Shown here: positions 15,973 to 24,503 of the stretch, piece by piece
How the letters are laid out: each line of letters opens with the position of its first letter
Numbering within the stretch: the first letter of the stretch is position 1
DNA from: Actinoplanes regularis
GTDB taxonomy: Bacteria; Actinomycetota; Actinomycetes; Mycobacteriales; Micromonosporaceae
Assembly (NCBI RefSeq): GCF_900188005.1
Contig: NZ_FZNR01000012.1
Coordinates: 1-64,000, forward strand
Reading direction: 5' to 3'
DNA: 64,000 nt
Notes under the pieces: generated by a model
Databases searched by the model: none
Told to the model about the DNA's origin: nothing
Seen by the model: only the letters and a program-made list of their open reading frames with translations
Made by a program: the position numbers and the translations under genes

Positions 15973-15990
15973 CATCGAAGCGCTTCGATG
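15973..15990. promoter_or_regulatory. 18-bp perfect palindrome, LacI-type operator before the cellulase
   Basis: CATCGAAGCGCTTCGATG is a perfect inverted repeat with the CG centre usual for LacI-family sites. It is 95 bases upstream of the cellulase ATG. It resembles in form, not in exact sequence, the CebR/CelR cellulase operators of actinomycetes. Confidence 0.65.
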
Positions 15991-16084
15991 ATTGGGCTGG
16001 CGCGCCCGTGACGACACTTCTCGCCGGGCGCGGACCGGAGTCACCGCCGGTTCCAGCGCTCGAGACCGTACGAGAGGAAGAGCC

Positions 16085-17668
16085 ATGAGTTCGACAGTAA
16101 GGAGGGCCGGGCTCGCGTTCTTCGCCGCCACCCTGGCCTTCGCCGGAGCCGTGTACGGCGTGACGAGGCCGGCGTCGGCCGACGTCACGGCCCAGCTGAC
16201 CGCTCCTCAGCTGGTCGCGGACATGGGCGCCGGCTGGAATCTGGGAAACCAGCTCGAGGCCAGCAACAACGGAATCCCCAGCGAGACGGCGTGGGGCAAC
16301 CCGGTCATCACGCAGGCCCTGATCGACCGGGTGAAGGCGTCGGGCTTCAAGACGATCCGCATCCCGGTCTCCTACCTGGGCAACATCGGGGCCGCCCCGA
16401 ACTACACGGTCGGTTCCGCCTGGCTGAACCGGATCGCGGAGGTCGTCAACTACGCCTACAACCAGGGCCTCTACGTGCTGATCAACATGCATGGCGACGG
16501 CTACAAGACCGTCACCGGCTCCTGGCTGATCTGCGATTCCTCCGACCAGACGACGATCAAGGACAAGTACCAGAAGGTCTGGCAGCAGATAGCGACGAAG
16601 TTCCAGAGCTACAACGAGCACCTGATCTTCGAGTCCATGAACGAGGAGTTCGACGGGCAGTACGGCAACCCGACCTCGGCGTGCTACTCGAACATCAACG
16701 CCTACAACCAGATCTTCGTGGACACCGTCCGGAAGACCGGCGGCACCAACGCCTCACGCTGGCTGCTCGTCCCGGGCTGGAACACCAACATCGAGTACAC
16801 CGCGGGCAACTACGGCTTCGTGCTCCCCACCGACCAGTATCGGTCCAGCTCCATCCCCAGTAGCGAGCAGCGGCTCATGATCTCCGTCCACTACTACGAC
16901 CCGTGGGACTTCACGGGCCAGGAGGACGGCAACATCACGCAGTGGGGATCGGCCGCGACCAACCCGGCGAAGAAGTCGACCTGGGGACAGGAAGACTACA
17001 TGGACACCATGCTGAAGAAGATGTACGACGCCTTCGTCGTACGCGGCTATCCGGTGTTCGTCGGCGAGTACGGCTCGATCGACAAGACCTCCTACGACTC
17101 GGCGAACAACACCTATCGGGCGAATTTCGCGCGCGCCCTGGTGTCCACCGCGAAGAAATACGGAGCAGCCACCGCCTATTGGGACAATGGTTACAACGGA
17201 CAGCACGGCTTCGGTCTCTTCAACCGCAGCTCCGTCACGGTGACCCAGCAGAGCATCATCACCGCCATCATCAACGCCGCCGGCAGCCAGCCGACCTCCT
17301 CACCGACCACCTCACCCACCACGCCGCCGACCACCACACCGACGACCAGTCCCAGCGGCACCTGCCGGGTCAGCAACGCGGTCAACGCCTGGAACACCGG
17401 CCTGACCAACAACATCACCATCACCAACACCGGCACCGCCGCCATCAACGGCTGGACCCTGACGTTCACCCTGGCCACCGGCCAGACGATCACCTCGGGC
17501 TGGAGCGCCACGTACTCCCCGGCCAGCGGCACGGTGAGCGCGACCAACGCCAGCTACAACGGCGCCCTGGCGGCGGGAGGCTCGACCACCATCGGATATC
17601 AGGCCACCCACACCGGCAACGCCGCCGCCCCCACCGGCTTCAAGCTCAACGGCTCCGCCTGCGGCTGA
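16085..17668 (+). CDS. Secreted GH5 endoglucanase with CBM2
   Basis: A 527-residue cellulase. Signal peptide ~1-32 (cleavage after ASA), GH5 catalytic domain ~33-390 with MGAGWNLGNQLEA, acid/base Glu in FESMNEEFDG and nucleophile Glu in VFVGEYGSID. Then a Pro/Thr/Ser linker (~398-424) and a CBM2 (~425-527: CRVSNAVNAWNTGLTNNITI, ending GFKLNGSACG with the paired cysteines). It should cut internal beta-1,4-glucan bonds outside the cell, anchored to cellulose. The ATG at 16085 follows GAGGAAGAG. Controlled probably through the palindrome at 15973. Confidence 0.93.
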   Translation: MSSTVRRAGLAFFAATLAFAGAVYGVTRPASADVTAQLTAPQLVADMGAGWNLGNQLEASNNGIPSETAWGNPVITQALIDRVKASGFKTIRIPVSYLGNIGAAPNYTVGSAWLNRIAEVVNYAYNQGLYVLINMHGDGYKTVTGSWLICDSSDQTTIKDKYQKVWQQIATKFQSYNEHLIFESMNEEFDGQYGNPTSACYSNINAYNQIFVDTVRKTGGTNASRWLLVPGWNTNIEYTAGNYGFVLPTDQYRSSSIPSSEQRLMISVHYYDPWDFTGQEDGNITQWGSAATNPAKKSTWGQEDYMDTMLKKMYDAFVVRGYPVFVGEYGSIDKTSYDSANNTYRANFARALVSTAKKYGAATAYWDNGYNGQHGFGLFNRSSVTVTQQSIITAIINAAGSQPTSSPTTSPTTPPTTTPTTSPSGTCRVSNAVNAWNTGLTNNITITNTGTAAINGWTLTFTLATGQTITSGWSATYSPASGTVSATNASYNGALAAGGSTTIGYQATHTGNAAAPTGFKLNGSACG

Positions 17669-17675
17669 CCTACGA

Positions 17676-17712
17676 CGACGGGCCGGCGCCCTGCACCGGC
17701 TCCGGCCCGTCG
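17676..17712 (+). terminator. Terminator hairpin after the cellulase
   Basis: An 11-bp perfect stem (CGACGGGCCGG / CCGGCCCGTCG) lies 8 bases after the cellulase stop. Confidence 0.65.
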
Positions 17713-17760
17713 CACGCTTCATCTTTCACCTTTCAACCCGATAAGCCGGGCTACGAAAAA

Positions 17761-17781
17761 CCAGTTACAAAATAAAACTGG
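17761..17781 (+). promoter_or_regulatory. AT-rich inverted repeat upstream of the FkbM gene
   Basis: CCAGTT...AACTGG arms around ACAAAATAA form an unusually AT-rich patch in this genome, 90 bases before the FkbM start. It is a likely promoter/operator region. Confidence 0.35.
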
Positions 17782-17870
17782 GTAGGACGGGTTCACGGAC
17801 TCCCATGATCCGGGATCGGGCATAGGATGGGCCGCCAAAGCTGGCTGGCTGAGAGAGGATTCGCCCTTTC

Positions 17871-19460
17871 ATGCTCATCTCCGAAGTCCTGCCGTTCACG
17901 GGTGAGATCCGTGAACTCGTCGACACGACGTCGACGGCGGCCGACGTTCTGCACCATCTCGGTGTGCCCGACAGCCTCCCGCAGCAGCGATGCACGCTGG
18001 TGGAGGTGGAGAAGCTCGAGCTGGGCCCGGGCACCCTCATGGTCGCGCTGCTGGGCGACAAGGCGCCGGATGACACCGGTCCGGAGCAGCTGGCTCCGGC
18101 CCTGCGGAGGATGAAGCTGGGTGCGCGGGCCCTGCTGCTGACCACCTGGCCGGCGGCCGAACTGCTCCCCCGGGGACTGCCCGGCCCGCTGGCCTCCGCC
18201 GGCTGCCAGTGCGTGGCCGTGGTAGCGATCGACGAGGCGAGCCCGCACGGTGTGCAGTGCGCGGTGCTCGTGGAGCGGACCGACGTCTTCCCCCCGCCCG
18301 GCAGCGGCTGGGACCCTCATGGCGAAGACGTTCGCGACCAGCGGATCGCCGATCTGGAGCAGATCGCCGAGAAACATGCCGAGGCGCTGCGGGAGTCGAC
18401 GGGCCAGCTTGCCAAGACCCGCAAGCGGCTGGCCACCATAGAGGGTTCGATCGCCTTCCGGGCCGGGCAGGTGCTGGTGGCGGGTAGCCGGAATCCGGCC
18501 AAGGCGGCGGTCAGCGTGCCGGCCGGTCTGGCCCGCCTGTGGCGGGAGGGCCGCTCCCGGCCCACCGGCGCGCCCGTTCCCGCGCAGCCCGTTCCCGCGC
18601 GGCCCGCGGCCCGGGTCGTGCCGGACCGGGTGGTGCCCATCGCGCTGCCCTCGGCGGCACCGGACCGGCACGCCGCGCCGGCACGGATCACCATGACCGC
18701 CCCGCCCCGGATGCTGGTGCCGAGGAAACTGTCCCAGCAGGGACTCGCCGCCTACGAGCCGGCGGCCTTCGCCTGCTTCCTGGCCGCGCTCGATGTCGCC
18801 GGCCCCGGCGAGGTGCTCGACATCGGGGCGAACGTGGGCATCTACGCCGGCATCGCGAGCGCGCTCACCCGCCGCACGGTGCGGGCGTTCGAGCCGGCCC
18901 CCGAGCTCGCCGAGGTGGCCGCCCGGTTCGCCGCCGACAACCAGCTCGGCTATTCGGTCGAGACGCTGGCGCTGGGCGCGGAGAACGGCACCGCCACCTT
19001 CTACATGTCCGACAGCTCGGACACGTCCAACTCCCTCGCCAAGGGTTTCCGCGAGTCGTCCGAGCAGTTCACGGTCACGGTGGAGACGCTCGACTCCTAT
19101 GCCGCGCGGACCGGTATGGTGCCGGCGGTCATGAAGGTGGACACCGAGACCACCGAACCGGACGTGCTCGCCGGCGCCGCGGCGACGATCGCCGAGCACC
19201 GGCCGTGGATCCTGTGCGAGGTGCTGGCCGGCCGTGGGGAGGACCGGCTCGAGAAGGTGGTCGCCCCGTTCGGCTACCACTGGTACCACGTCACTTCCGA
19301 GGTGCCCTACCTGGAGCGGGACACCATCGAGGGCGACCGCACCTACGAGCACCTGATGTATCTGTTCGCCCCCGAGGTGCCGGACGAGCGGTTCTGGACG
19401 GCCGTGCGTGACCGGACCGCCGAGTTGGCGGGGTGCACCGTCGAGCGCGCCGTTCCCTGA
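17871..19460 (+). CDS. FkbM-family methyltransferase with long N-terminal region
   Basis: A 529-residue protein. The last ~240 residues are an FkbM-type SAM methyltransferase: GEVLDIGANVGIYAGIASAL (SAM loop), RAFEPAPELAEV (acidic binder), and AVMKVDTETTEPDVLAGAAA. The first ~160 residues form an unassigned globular part with a helical charged stretch (QRIADLEQIAEKHAEALRES), followed by a Pro/Ala-rich linker (~230-285). FkbM enzymes O-methylate sugars or polyketides; here the substrate is unknown. A stand-alone gene with its own upstream region. Confidence 0.8.
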   Translation: MLISEVLPFTGEIRELVDTTSTAADVLHHLGVPDSLPQQRCTLVEVEKLELGPGTLMVALLGDKAPDDTGPEQLAPALRRMKLGARALLLTTWPAAELLPRGLPGPLASAGCQCVAVVAIDEASPHGVQCAVLVERTDVFPPPGSGWDPHGEDVRDQRIADLEQIAEKHAEALRESTGQLAKTRKRLATIEGSIAFRAGQVLVAGSRNPAKAAVSVPAGLARLWREGRSRPTGAPVPAQPVPARPAARVVPDRVVPIALPSAAPDRHAAPARITMTAPPRMLVPRKLSQQGLAAYEPAAFACFLAALDVAGPGEVLDIGANVGIYAGIASALTRRTVRAFEPAPELAEVAARFAADNQLGYSVETLALGAENGTATFYMSDSSDTSNSLAKGFRESSEQFTVTVETLDSYAARTGMVPAVMKVDTETTEPDVLAGAAATIAEHRPWILCEVLAGRGEDRLEKVVAPFGYHWYHVTSEVPYLERDTIEGDRTYEHLMYLFAPEVPDERFWTAVRDRTAELAGCTVERAVP

Positions 19461-19481
19461 CGCGTCCACTTCGGCTTGCAC

Positions 19482-19523
19482 GATCTCCCGGTCCGGGCTC
19501 TGACACGGCCCGGACCGGGGATC
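19482..19523. terminator. Bidirectional terminator between FkbM and RNA ligase genes
   Basis: A 12-bp stem (CCCGGTCCGGGC / GCCCGGACCGGG) extended by GATC arms with one bulge lies between two convergent stops. Confidence 0.65.
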
Positions 19524-19595
19524 GGCTTCGCTGCCGCTGGAGGACCTGTTCCAAGCGCCGCGCTCGGACACGGCTTGCCCTTGGAACTAGGTGAT

Positions 19596-20135
19596 CTAGG
19601 CGAAGTCGCGATACTTGATCTTGGCGCGGCGGCCGTCCGGGTGGTGCCAGACGATGCCCTCGTACTGCGGGTGCGCAACGATCCACTCGCGCAGGCCGTC
19701 CAGGTCACGAGGGACGTCGAAGCGGTCGGCGTCGGCGTGTGCGACCAGCTCGTGACCGGCCGTACGCTCCGGATTGCCGTTGATCTTCGGACCGATCAGC
19801 TCGTACGTGCCGGGCCGCCAGGAGGCCGACCGGGCGACCGCCTCGACGTGGCACACCGCGTACGAGGACTGGGCGATCGGCTCCCAGCCGACGGTCTTCC
19901 CGGTGTTCTCGTCGGTCATCACCGGGCGGTAGCCCGGCGGGCGGGTGCGCCCGGGGCGGACCTCACGCCGCGCCCACCATGTGCCGTCCTCGTCGAGCAG
20001 CACGCAGGTCCCGTCGTATTTCCTGGTCGCGACGCCTTCTCCGGCGAGCACCCACCGGCACTCCGGATTCGCCGTGGGCAGCACCCGCTTGCGGTCCTCG
20101 GGGTCACGCTGAAACAGCGTCGGAATCTTGCGCAT
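19596..20135 (-). CDS. ATP-dependent RNA ligase-like protein (DUF5565/Rnl type)
   Basis: A 179-residue nucleotidyltransferase: motif I KYDGT (adenylated Lys), a strand with GTYELIGPKINGN (E-G region of motif III/IIIa), EGIVWHHPDGRRAK (motif IV) and KIKYRDF at the very C-terminus (motif V). This is a minimal ligase core with no extra C-terminal domain. The start MRKIPTLFQRD at 20135 is the usual N-terminus of the family; the longer frame upstream is not. It would seal or repair nicked RNA. Stand-alone, convergent with FkbM. Confidence 0.75.
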   Translation of the reverse strand: MRKIPTLFQRDPEDRKRVLPTANPECRWVLAGEGVATRKYDGTCVLLDEDGTWWARREVRPGRTRPPGYRPVMTDENTGKTVGWEPIAQSSYAVCHVEAVARSASWRPGTYELIGPKINGNPERTAGHELVAHADADRFDVPRDLDGLREWIVAHPQYEGIVWHHPDGRRAKIKYRDFA

Positions 20136-20220
20136 GCGGCAATCCTCGCAGCCGCGTCCACCGATTAAGCATCGGCCGAAGACGTCGAAGGTCCGGCCCA
20201 TCGGGGTCTAACATCAGGAA

Positions 20221-20583
20221 GTGATCAACGGCGGGCACGTGATCCTGTACAGCCGCGACGCCGAGGCCGACCGGGCCTTCTTCCGGGACGTGCTGGGATA
20301 CCCGCACGTCGACGCGGGCGGCGGCTGGCTCATCTTCAAGACCCCGCCCGGGGAGCTGGCCGTTCACCCGGCCGACGGACCGCCGGCGCACGAGTTCTAC
20401 CTGATGTGCGACGACCTCGCCGAGACCATGGCCGAGCTGAGCGAGCGCGGGGTCGAGTTCTCCGAGCCGCCGAGCGACCGGGGATGGGGCCTGCTGACCA
20501 GCATCGAACTGCCCGGCGGGGGCCGGCTCGGTCTGTACGAGCCCCGCCACCCGGTCGCGCACTCCCTGCCCGATGGCCGCTGA
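20221..20583 (+). CDS. VOC-family protein
   Basis: A 120-residue glyoxalase-fold protein starting at GTG: GGHVILYSRDAEADRAFFRD, GWLIFKTPPGELAVHPAD, and GGGRLGLYEPRHP with the closing Glu ligand. Typical of small actinomycete VOC proteins; substrate unknown. Confidence 0.8.
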   Translation: MINGGHVILYSRDAEADRAFFRDVLGYPHVDAGGGWLIFKTPPGELAVHPADGPPAHEFYLMCDDLAETMAELSERGVEFSEPPSDRGWGLLTSIELPGGGRLGLYEPRHPVAHSLPDGR

Positions 20584-20610
20584 GCCGGACCGGCAGCCGG
20601 GCCACCCGGT

Positions 20611-21807
20611 TCAGATCGGGTAGAGCAGTTCGCCGGTCAACGGGTCCTGTCCGTAGCGGCGGCACAGCTCGACCAGAACGTCCTCGTGGGTGACGGCCAC
20701 GTTCATCACGGTGTCGTTGCCGCCGTAGTAGACCAGCAGCGAGCCGTCCGCACGCCGCACCATCGCGCAGGAGAAGACCACGTTGGGTACGTGCACGTAA
20801 TCGGACTCCCCGACCTGGCAGTCGGCCCGCGTCGGGAACAGCACCGGGATGCTGGACATCAGGACCCGCCGGGGATCGTCCAGGTCGTGCAGCGCGATCC
20901 CGAGGACGTACGGATTCCCGTCCATGGTGGTACGCACGCCGTGGAACAGGTCGAGCCAACCGGCGGACGTCCGGATCGGCGGCGCGCCCGGCCCGATCTT
21001 GTCCGAGAACGCGCTGGGCCCCCAGCCGGTACGCATGATCGGCTCGTCGTCGATCTCCCAATCCCCCGAACGGAAGTCGACGGCGGACCCGATGCGGATC
21101 TGCGTGTAGGTGCCCCCGGTATCGCCCGGCAGCACGTCGTTGGGCCGGAACAGCCCGAAGTACCGGCCGCCGATCCGCTCACTGAAGATCACGACGTTGC
21201 GCATGTCCCGCTTGAGGACCGGCCCATGACGTACGACGTTGGTGAAGTCCTCGGTGACCGCGAGACAGACCCGCACCTGGTTGCGGATCTGCGCGTCATA
21301 GCCGCTGTAGGTGATCACGTACTCGCCGTCGACGACGTTGATCCGAGGGTCCTCGACCCCACCCGACTCGAGCCGCACCATCGTGGACTTCTCGATGCCC
21401 GGCGCGAAGGCGTCCTCCGGGGTGGCGGGCTTCAGCAGCGGTTCCGGATCGACCCGCCACCCGGAGATCCCGTCGGCGCTGCGGGCCACTCCGATCACGC
21501 TGACCCCACTGCGCAGATGCGACCGGAAGATCATCACCGTCTCGTCGCCGACGACCGCCGCGCCGGCGTTGTGCACCGTGACCACCTGGCGATGCGGATC
21601 GGTCCACACCTCGTTGACGTGCCGTGCCGTCAGCACCGGATTGTCCGGGCAGCGCAGCATCGGCTCGTTCAGCGAGACCACGCCGCCACGACCGTGCCCC
21701 AGTTCGACCTTGCGCTCCACCACCGCGACGCTACGCCAGCCACCCTGCCCAGCAGCGAAATACGAGAGAATCCGCTGCCCGTCCAACTCCGCGGCCGGCC
21801 GCGGCAT
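20611..21807 (-). CDS. GH130-family glycoside phosphorylase
   Basis: Up to 398 residues with the five-bladed-propeller GH130 signatures: NPVLTARHVNEVW, AAVVGDETVMIFRSHLRSGV, GVEDPRINVVDGEYVITYSG (EDPR motif), GWLDLFHGVRTTM and SLLVYYGGNDTVMNVAV. GH130 enzymes phosphorolyse beta-mannosides inside the cell, yielding mannose-1-phosphate; some members prefer other glycans. The start is unsure: ATG at 21807 lacks a clear ribosome site and the first ~25 residues look non-family, so an internal GTG near 21730 may be real. Single gene. Confidence 0.8.
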   Translation of the reverse strand: MPRPAAELDGQRILSYFAAGQGGWRSVAVVERKVELGHGRGGVVSLNEPMLRCPDNPVLTARHVNEVWTDPHRQVVTVHNAGAAVVGDETVMIFRSHLRSGVSVIGVARSADGISGWRVDPEPLLKPATPEDAFAPGIEKSTMVRLESGGVEDPRINVVDGEYVITYSGYDAQIRNQVRVCLAVTEDFTNVVRHGPVLKRDMRNVVIFSERIGGRYFGLFRPNDVLPGDTGGTYTQIRIGSAVDFRSGDWEIDDEPIMRTGWGPSAFSDKIGPGAPPIRTSAGWLDLFHGVRTTMDGNPYVLGIALHDLDDPRRVLMSSIPVLFPTRADCQVGESDYVHVPNVVFSCAMVRRADGSLLVYYGGNDTVMNVAVTHEDVLVELCRRYGQDPLTGELLYPI

Positions 21808-21899
21808 CCCGCCGACCCCCGCATGCCGGTACGGCCCGCCATGCGGCCGGTATCCCGCTCCCGCCGCTCCCGCAGACCGTTACCGGCCCGCAGAGCTTC

Positions 21900-22892
21900 T
21901 CAGAACGCCATCGCGACAGTCTGAACGATCGCCAGAATCAGCCATCCGGCTCCTATAAAAGCAGGGATCCCTCGCAGCACATAGTTGCTCGGCGATTTTG
22001 CGAGAATGGCAAGGCGTCGGCGCCCTATTCCCTTTCTGCCGAACAGAACCACCGTTCCACCTTTCATCTCGGCAACTCGCTCCAAGTGCGCGATGGCCTC
22101 CTTGCGCCACTGCAGATAGAAGACGCCGGCACCCAGGGTCACCGAGAAAGCGACCGCCGACACCATTCCCAGCAGACTGGTGAGAAGGAGGATGAGCGGC
22201 TGCAGATCGTTGTTCTTCAGGCCGAGCGAAATACCGCACAGCGCGGCCAGACCGACGGTGACGTAGAAGAAGTTGTTGAGTTTCTGCCAGTTCAGCAGAT
22301 CCTCGTGCTTGTAGAGATCAACGGCGAGGTGCAGCTGCTGCTCAAGCATTCGCGTGCTACGCGGCAGGCGGACCCACACCGTTCTCGGGAGTCCGTCGGG
22401 AGGTGTCATGGAGATCGCCGGGCGAAAACCGAGCTTTCGGTGCAGGCCGGTCGACGGGCGGTTCTCAGGGTCCGTGACGACCGCGGCAGCTATGTTGATG
22501 TCCGGGTTCCGATCGATGACGCGGTTGTAAAGAAGCGAAGCGATACCCTGCCCGGCGTGGCCCAGTGAGACACAGACCTGCTTGATGACGATGAAGTCGT
22601 CGAAGAAGTCCCCCAGGCGTACGTTCAGCCATTCATCGCCCTGCACGCGATCCTTGCCGTACGCGATGACGAACCCCGCCAGCCGCTTCTGCACGCGAAC
22701 GACATAGAAGTACTCCGCCCTTTCAAGCAGTCTCCGGTAGTCGCCGATATCGAAATCCGATACCAGGAATCCATCGGTCATCGCACTTTCCCTGGGCGTT
22801 ACATCCAGGGCTCTACTCCGGGCCAACTCCAGGATTTCTTGAAGATCATCGGACATTGCCGGTCGAATTTCCACCTCTTCTGAACCCATCAC
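21900..22892 (-). CDS. GNAT acetyltransferase fused to a C-terminal membrane domain
   Basis: A 330-residue protein. Residues ~6-185 form a GNAT fold: VEIRPAMSDDLQEILELARS, FVIAYGKDRVQ, KQVCVSLGHAGQGIASLLYN (acetyl-CoA loop) and GLHRKLGFRPA. After ~190 a linker (LYKHEDLLNWQKLNNFFYVT) leads into two closely spaced helices (YVTVGLAALCGISLG, LLLTSLLGMVSAVAFSVTLG) and a third near the C-terminus (FIGAGWLILAIVQTVA). A membrane-tethered GNAT with this 2+1 helix layout is unusual. The ATG at 22892 or 22889 starts it; G+C content looks lower than that of its neighbours. Function unknown. Confidence 0.72.
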   Translation of the reverse strand: MMGSEEVEIRPAMSDDLQEILELARSRALDVTPRESAMTDGFLVSDFDIGDYRRLLERAEYFYVVRVQKRLAGFVIAYGKDRVQGDEWLNVRLGDFFDDFIVIKQVCVSLGHAGQGIASLLYNRVIDRNPDINIAAAVVTDPENRPSTGLHRKLGFRPAISMTPPDGLPRTVWVRLPRSTRMLEQQLHLAVDLYKHEDLLNWQKLNNFFYVTVGLAALCGISLGLKNNDLQPLILLLTSLLGMVSAVAFSVTLGAGVFYLQWRKEAIAHLERVAEMKGGTVVLFGRKGIGRRRLAILAKSPSNYVLRGIPAFIGAGWLILAIVQTVAMAF

Positions 22893-23091
22893 GCAATTCT
22901 CCGTATCATCGCGTCGTGAAACAGAGAATACCGTCAGTCGTCAACCGGCGACTCCGAGCAACAATTGATCAGAAAAGGCCGTTCAGACGGTACGAGGTCC
23001 GGATCATCGCCGGGAAGCCGACCAGGCTGGTCACGGCTCGCTCCAGATCCTGAACCTCCATGCCGCGCATGGTGGCAGCTGGCGGTCCGGT

Positions 23092-23307
23092 TCACCGGCG
23101 CGGCTTCAGGAACAGGTTCGCGGCGAGGCCGGCGAGGCCCATCAGGGCCGCGAAGGCCCCGGCCGCGGTGCTTCCGAAGACGACCAGCAAGGTCGCGTCG
23201 CTCATCCCGGCCAGGCTTCCGACGTACGCCGCCATGGCCGCGATGATCGGCGACAGGGTCAGTGCGGCCAGGGCCGCGACGGCGAAGAAGACGATTCGGT
23301 CCCGCAT
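23092..23307 (-). CDS. 71-aa small membrane protein
   Basis: MRDRIVFFAVAALAALTLSP opens a protein with two membrane helices (first ~6-30, second ~40-65) and a basic tail FLKPRR. The ATG at 23307 follows GGAGGAAGAA, a strong site; an ATG at 23340 would add 11 residues. It lies downstream of the sigma-factor pair, separated by a terminator. Function unknown. Confidence 0.55.
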   Translation of the reverse strand: MRDRIVFFAVAALAALTLSPIIAAMAAYVGSLAGMSDATLLVVFGSTAAGAFAALMGLAGLAANLFLKPRR

Positions 23308-23356
23308 TTCTTCCTCCGGGCTGGGATTGTTGACCATCATGGAACCCCGGAATTGA

Positions 23357-23386
23357 AAAGGCTCCCGTTTGCCGCCGGGAGCCTTT
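23357..23386 (-). terminator. Terminator hairpin
   Basis: AAAGGCTCCCG / CGGGAGCCTTT is an 11-bp perfect stem with an 8-base loop, downstream of the 79-residue gene. Confidence 0.7.
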
Positions 23387-23449
23387 CCTTCCGCCTCCGG
23401 TCCCCTCTCCCCCATCAGACGGGGGGACCGCAGTTCGCCGAGCGGACCG

Positions 23450-23689
23450 CTACCGCCGGGTCGGCTCGACCTCACCACCCCAATCGTCGTACTCCTTCAC
23501 GAGGACCTCGCCGGGGGAACCGGCTGACACCGATTCCCCCGTGTGCGCGGTCCTACCTGGCGCGGCCAGCCCCGCTCGGGCGTAGACCTGCGCCGTAAAC
23601 GTGTCCACATCCTCGTCGGACACCTGCTCCGCGAAGGAATCGGCCAGTTTCAGCAAACGTTTGCCGACGTTCACCTCAACCCCCCTCAT
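23450..23689 (-). CDS. 79-aa protein coupled to the sigma factor
   Basis: The ATG at 23689 overlaps the sigma-factor stop (ATGA). The 79 residues begin MRGVEVNVGKRLLKLADSFA and are acidic and hydrophilic, ending VKEYDDWGGEVEPTRR. No transmembrane helix or zinc motif of a classical anti-sigma is present. Tight coupling makes a partner or regulator of the sigma factor possible. No family recognised. Confidence 0.55.
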   Translation of the reverse strand: MRGVEVNVGKRLLKLADSFAEQVSDEDVDTFTAQVYARAGLAAPGRTAHTGESVSAGSPGEVLVKEYDDWGGEVEPTRR

Positions 23690-24327
23690 CCAAGAAGAAC
23701 CCGAAGTTCTTCGATTGCGGATCGATGCAGCCGATCCACCTGTCCTCTGGAGCGGCCCATCAGCCGGGCCGCATCGACCCAGCTGAGCTTCAGCCAGTAG
23801 TGGAGAAAGATGATCTCGCCCTTCTCCGGATCCAGAGAGTTGATCGCCTGCCGTACCTCCCACCCCGGGTCCCCGACCGACGGCCGCTCCCAGATCTCGG
23901 CGATCCGGTCGGCGTGGCCGGGTAGTCCCGCGGGGGACTCGCGGCGCCGATAGCCGGATTTGAGCTCGTCGAGGAAGAGGTTCCGAACGGTCTGGTAGAC
24001 GTACCGGGGACTCTGCTTGAACAGTTCCCGCTTGCGCGGGTCGGGCCACTGCTCGTAACACCGCACCGCGGCGTCGCCGGCCAGCGCTCTACCTTCGCGG
24101 CCACAGATGCTGTGGCCGGCTTTCAGGAAGATCAGCCGGGCGCCGCTCTCGAACCAGATCACGAAGTCGTCCGACAGGATCTTGCGTTGCCCATTGTCAA
24201 GATCCCGCCAGGCCGGCGCCGGTTCCCCGGCGCGCCGATGCCCCGGACTCTCGTCCTGGGCACCGACCGGTTCGTCGCCCAGGGCGGGCAGTTGCCCACC
24301 GCCGGCCGAGTGCTTCGAGGTACTCAC
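23686..24327 (-). CDS. ECF-like sigma factor
   Basis: A 213-residue protein. A region-2-like segment (LSDDFVIWFESGARLIFLKA, CYEQWPDPRKRELFKQSPRY, VYQTVRNLFLDELKSGYRRR) precedes a region-4 HTH (AINSLDPEKGEIIFLHYWLK, LSWVDAARLMGRSRGQVDRL). The N-terminal ~40 residues are a disordered, polar leader. It heads an operon with the 79-residue gene and is divergent from a GNAT gene. The upstream 170 bases contain several inverted repeats (for example ACTCCCGC/GCGGGAGT near 24352) and its promoter. Confidence 0.72.
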   Translation of the reverse strand: MSTSKHSAGGGQLPALGDEPVGAQDESPGHRRAGEPAPAWRDLDNGQRKILSDDFVIWFESGARLIFLKAGHSICGREGRALAGDAAVRCYEQWPDPRKRELFKQSPRYVYQTVRNLFLDELKSGYRRRESPAGLPGHADRIAEIWERPSVGDPGWEVRQAINSLDPEKGEIIFLHYWLKLSWVDAARLMGRSRGQVDRLHRSAIEELRVLLG

Positions 24328-24503
24328 GGCATTGAGCCCCTTCAGCAGAGAACACTCCCGCTCCGATGGCGGGAGTCGGGGGACGGTGTCCCCTCGGTGA
24401 ATGACACGACACGGACGCCCGCGAATGCACGCCCGCTCGGCAAGATCTTTTGTCGGCGGGTAATCGCGTCGCGCGGTGGTGGGTGGTGTGTTTGGGTGGC
24501 GGA

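Noticed and set aside
17280..17350. Short ACC/CCG-like repeats
   Set aside because: They encode the Pro/Thr linker of the cellulase; not an independent repeat or CRISPR.
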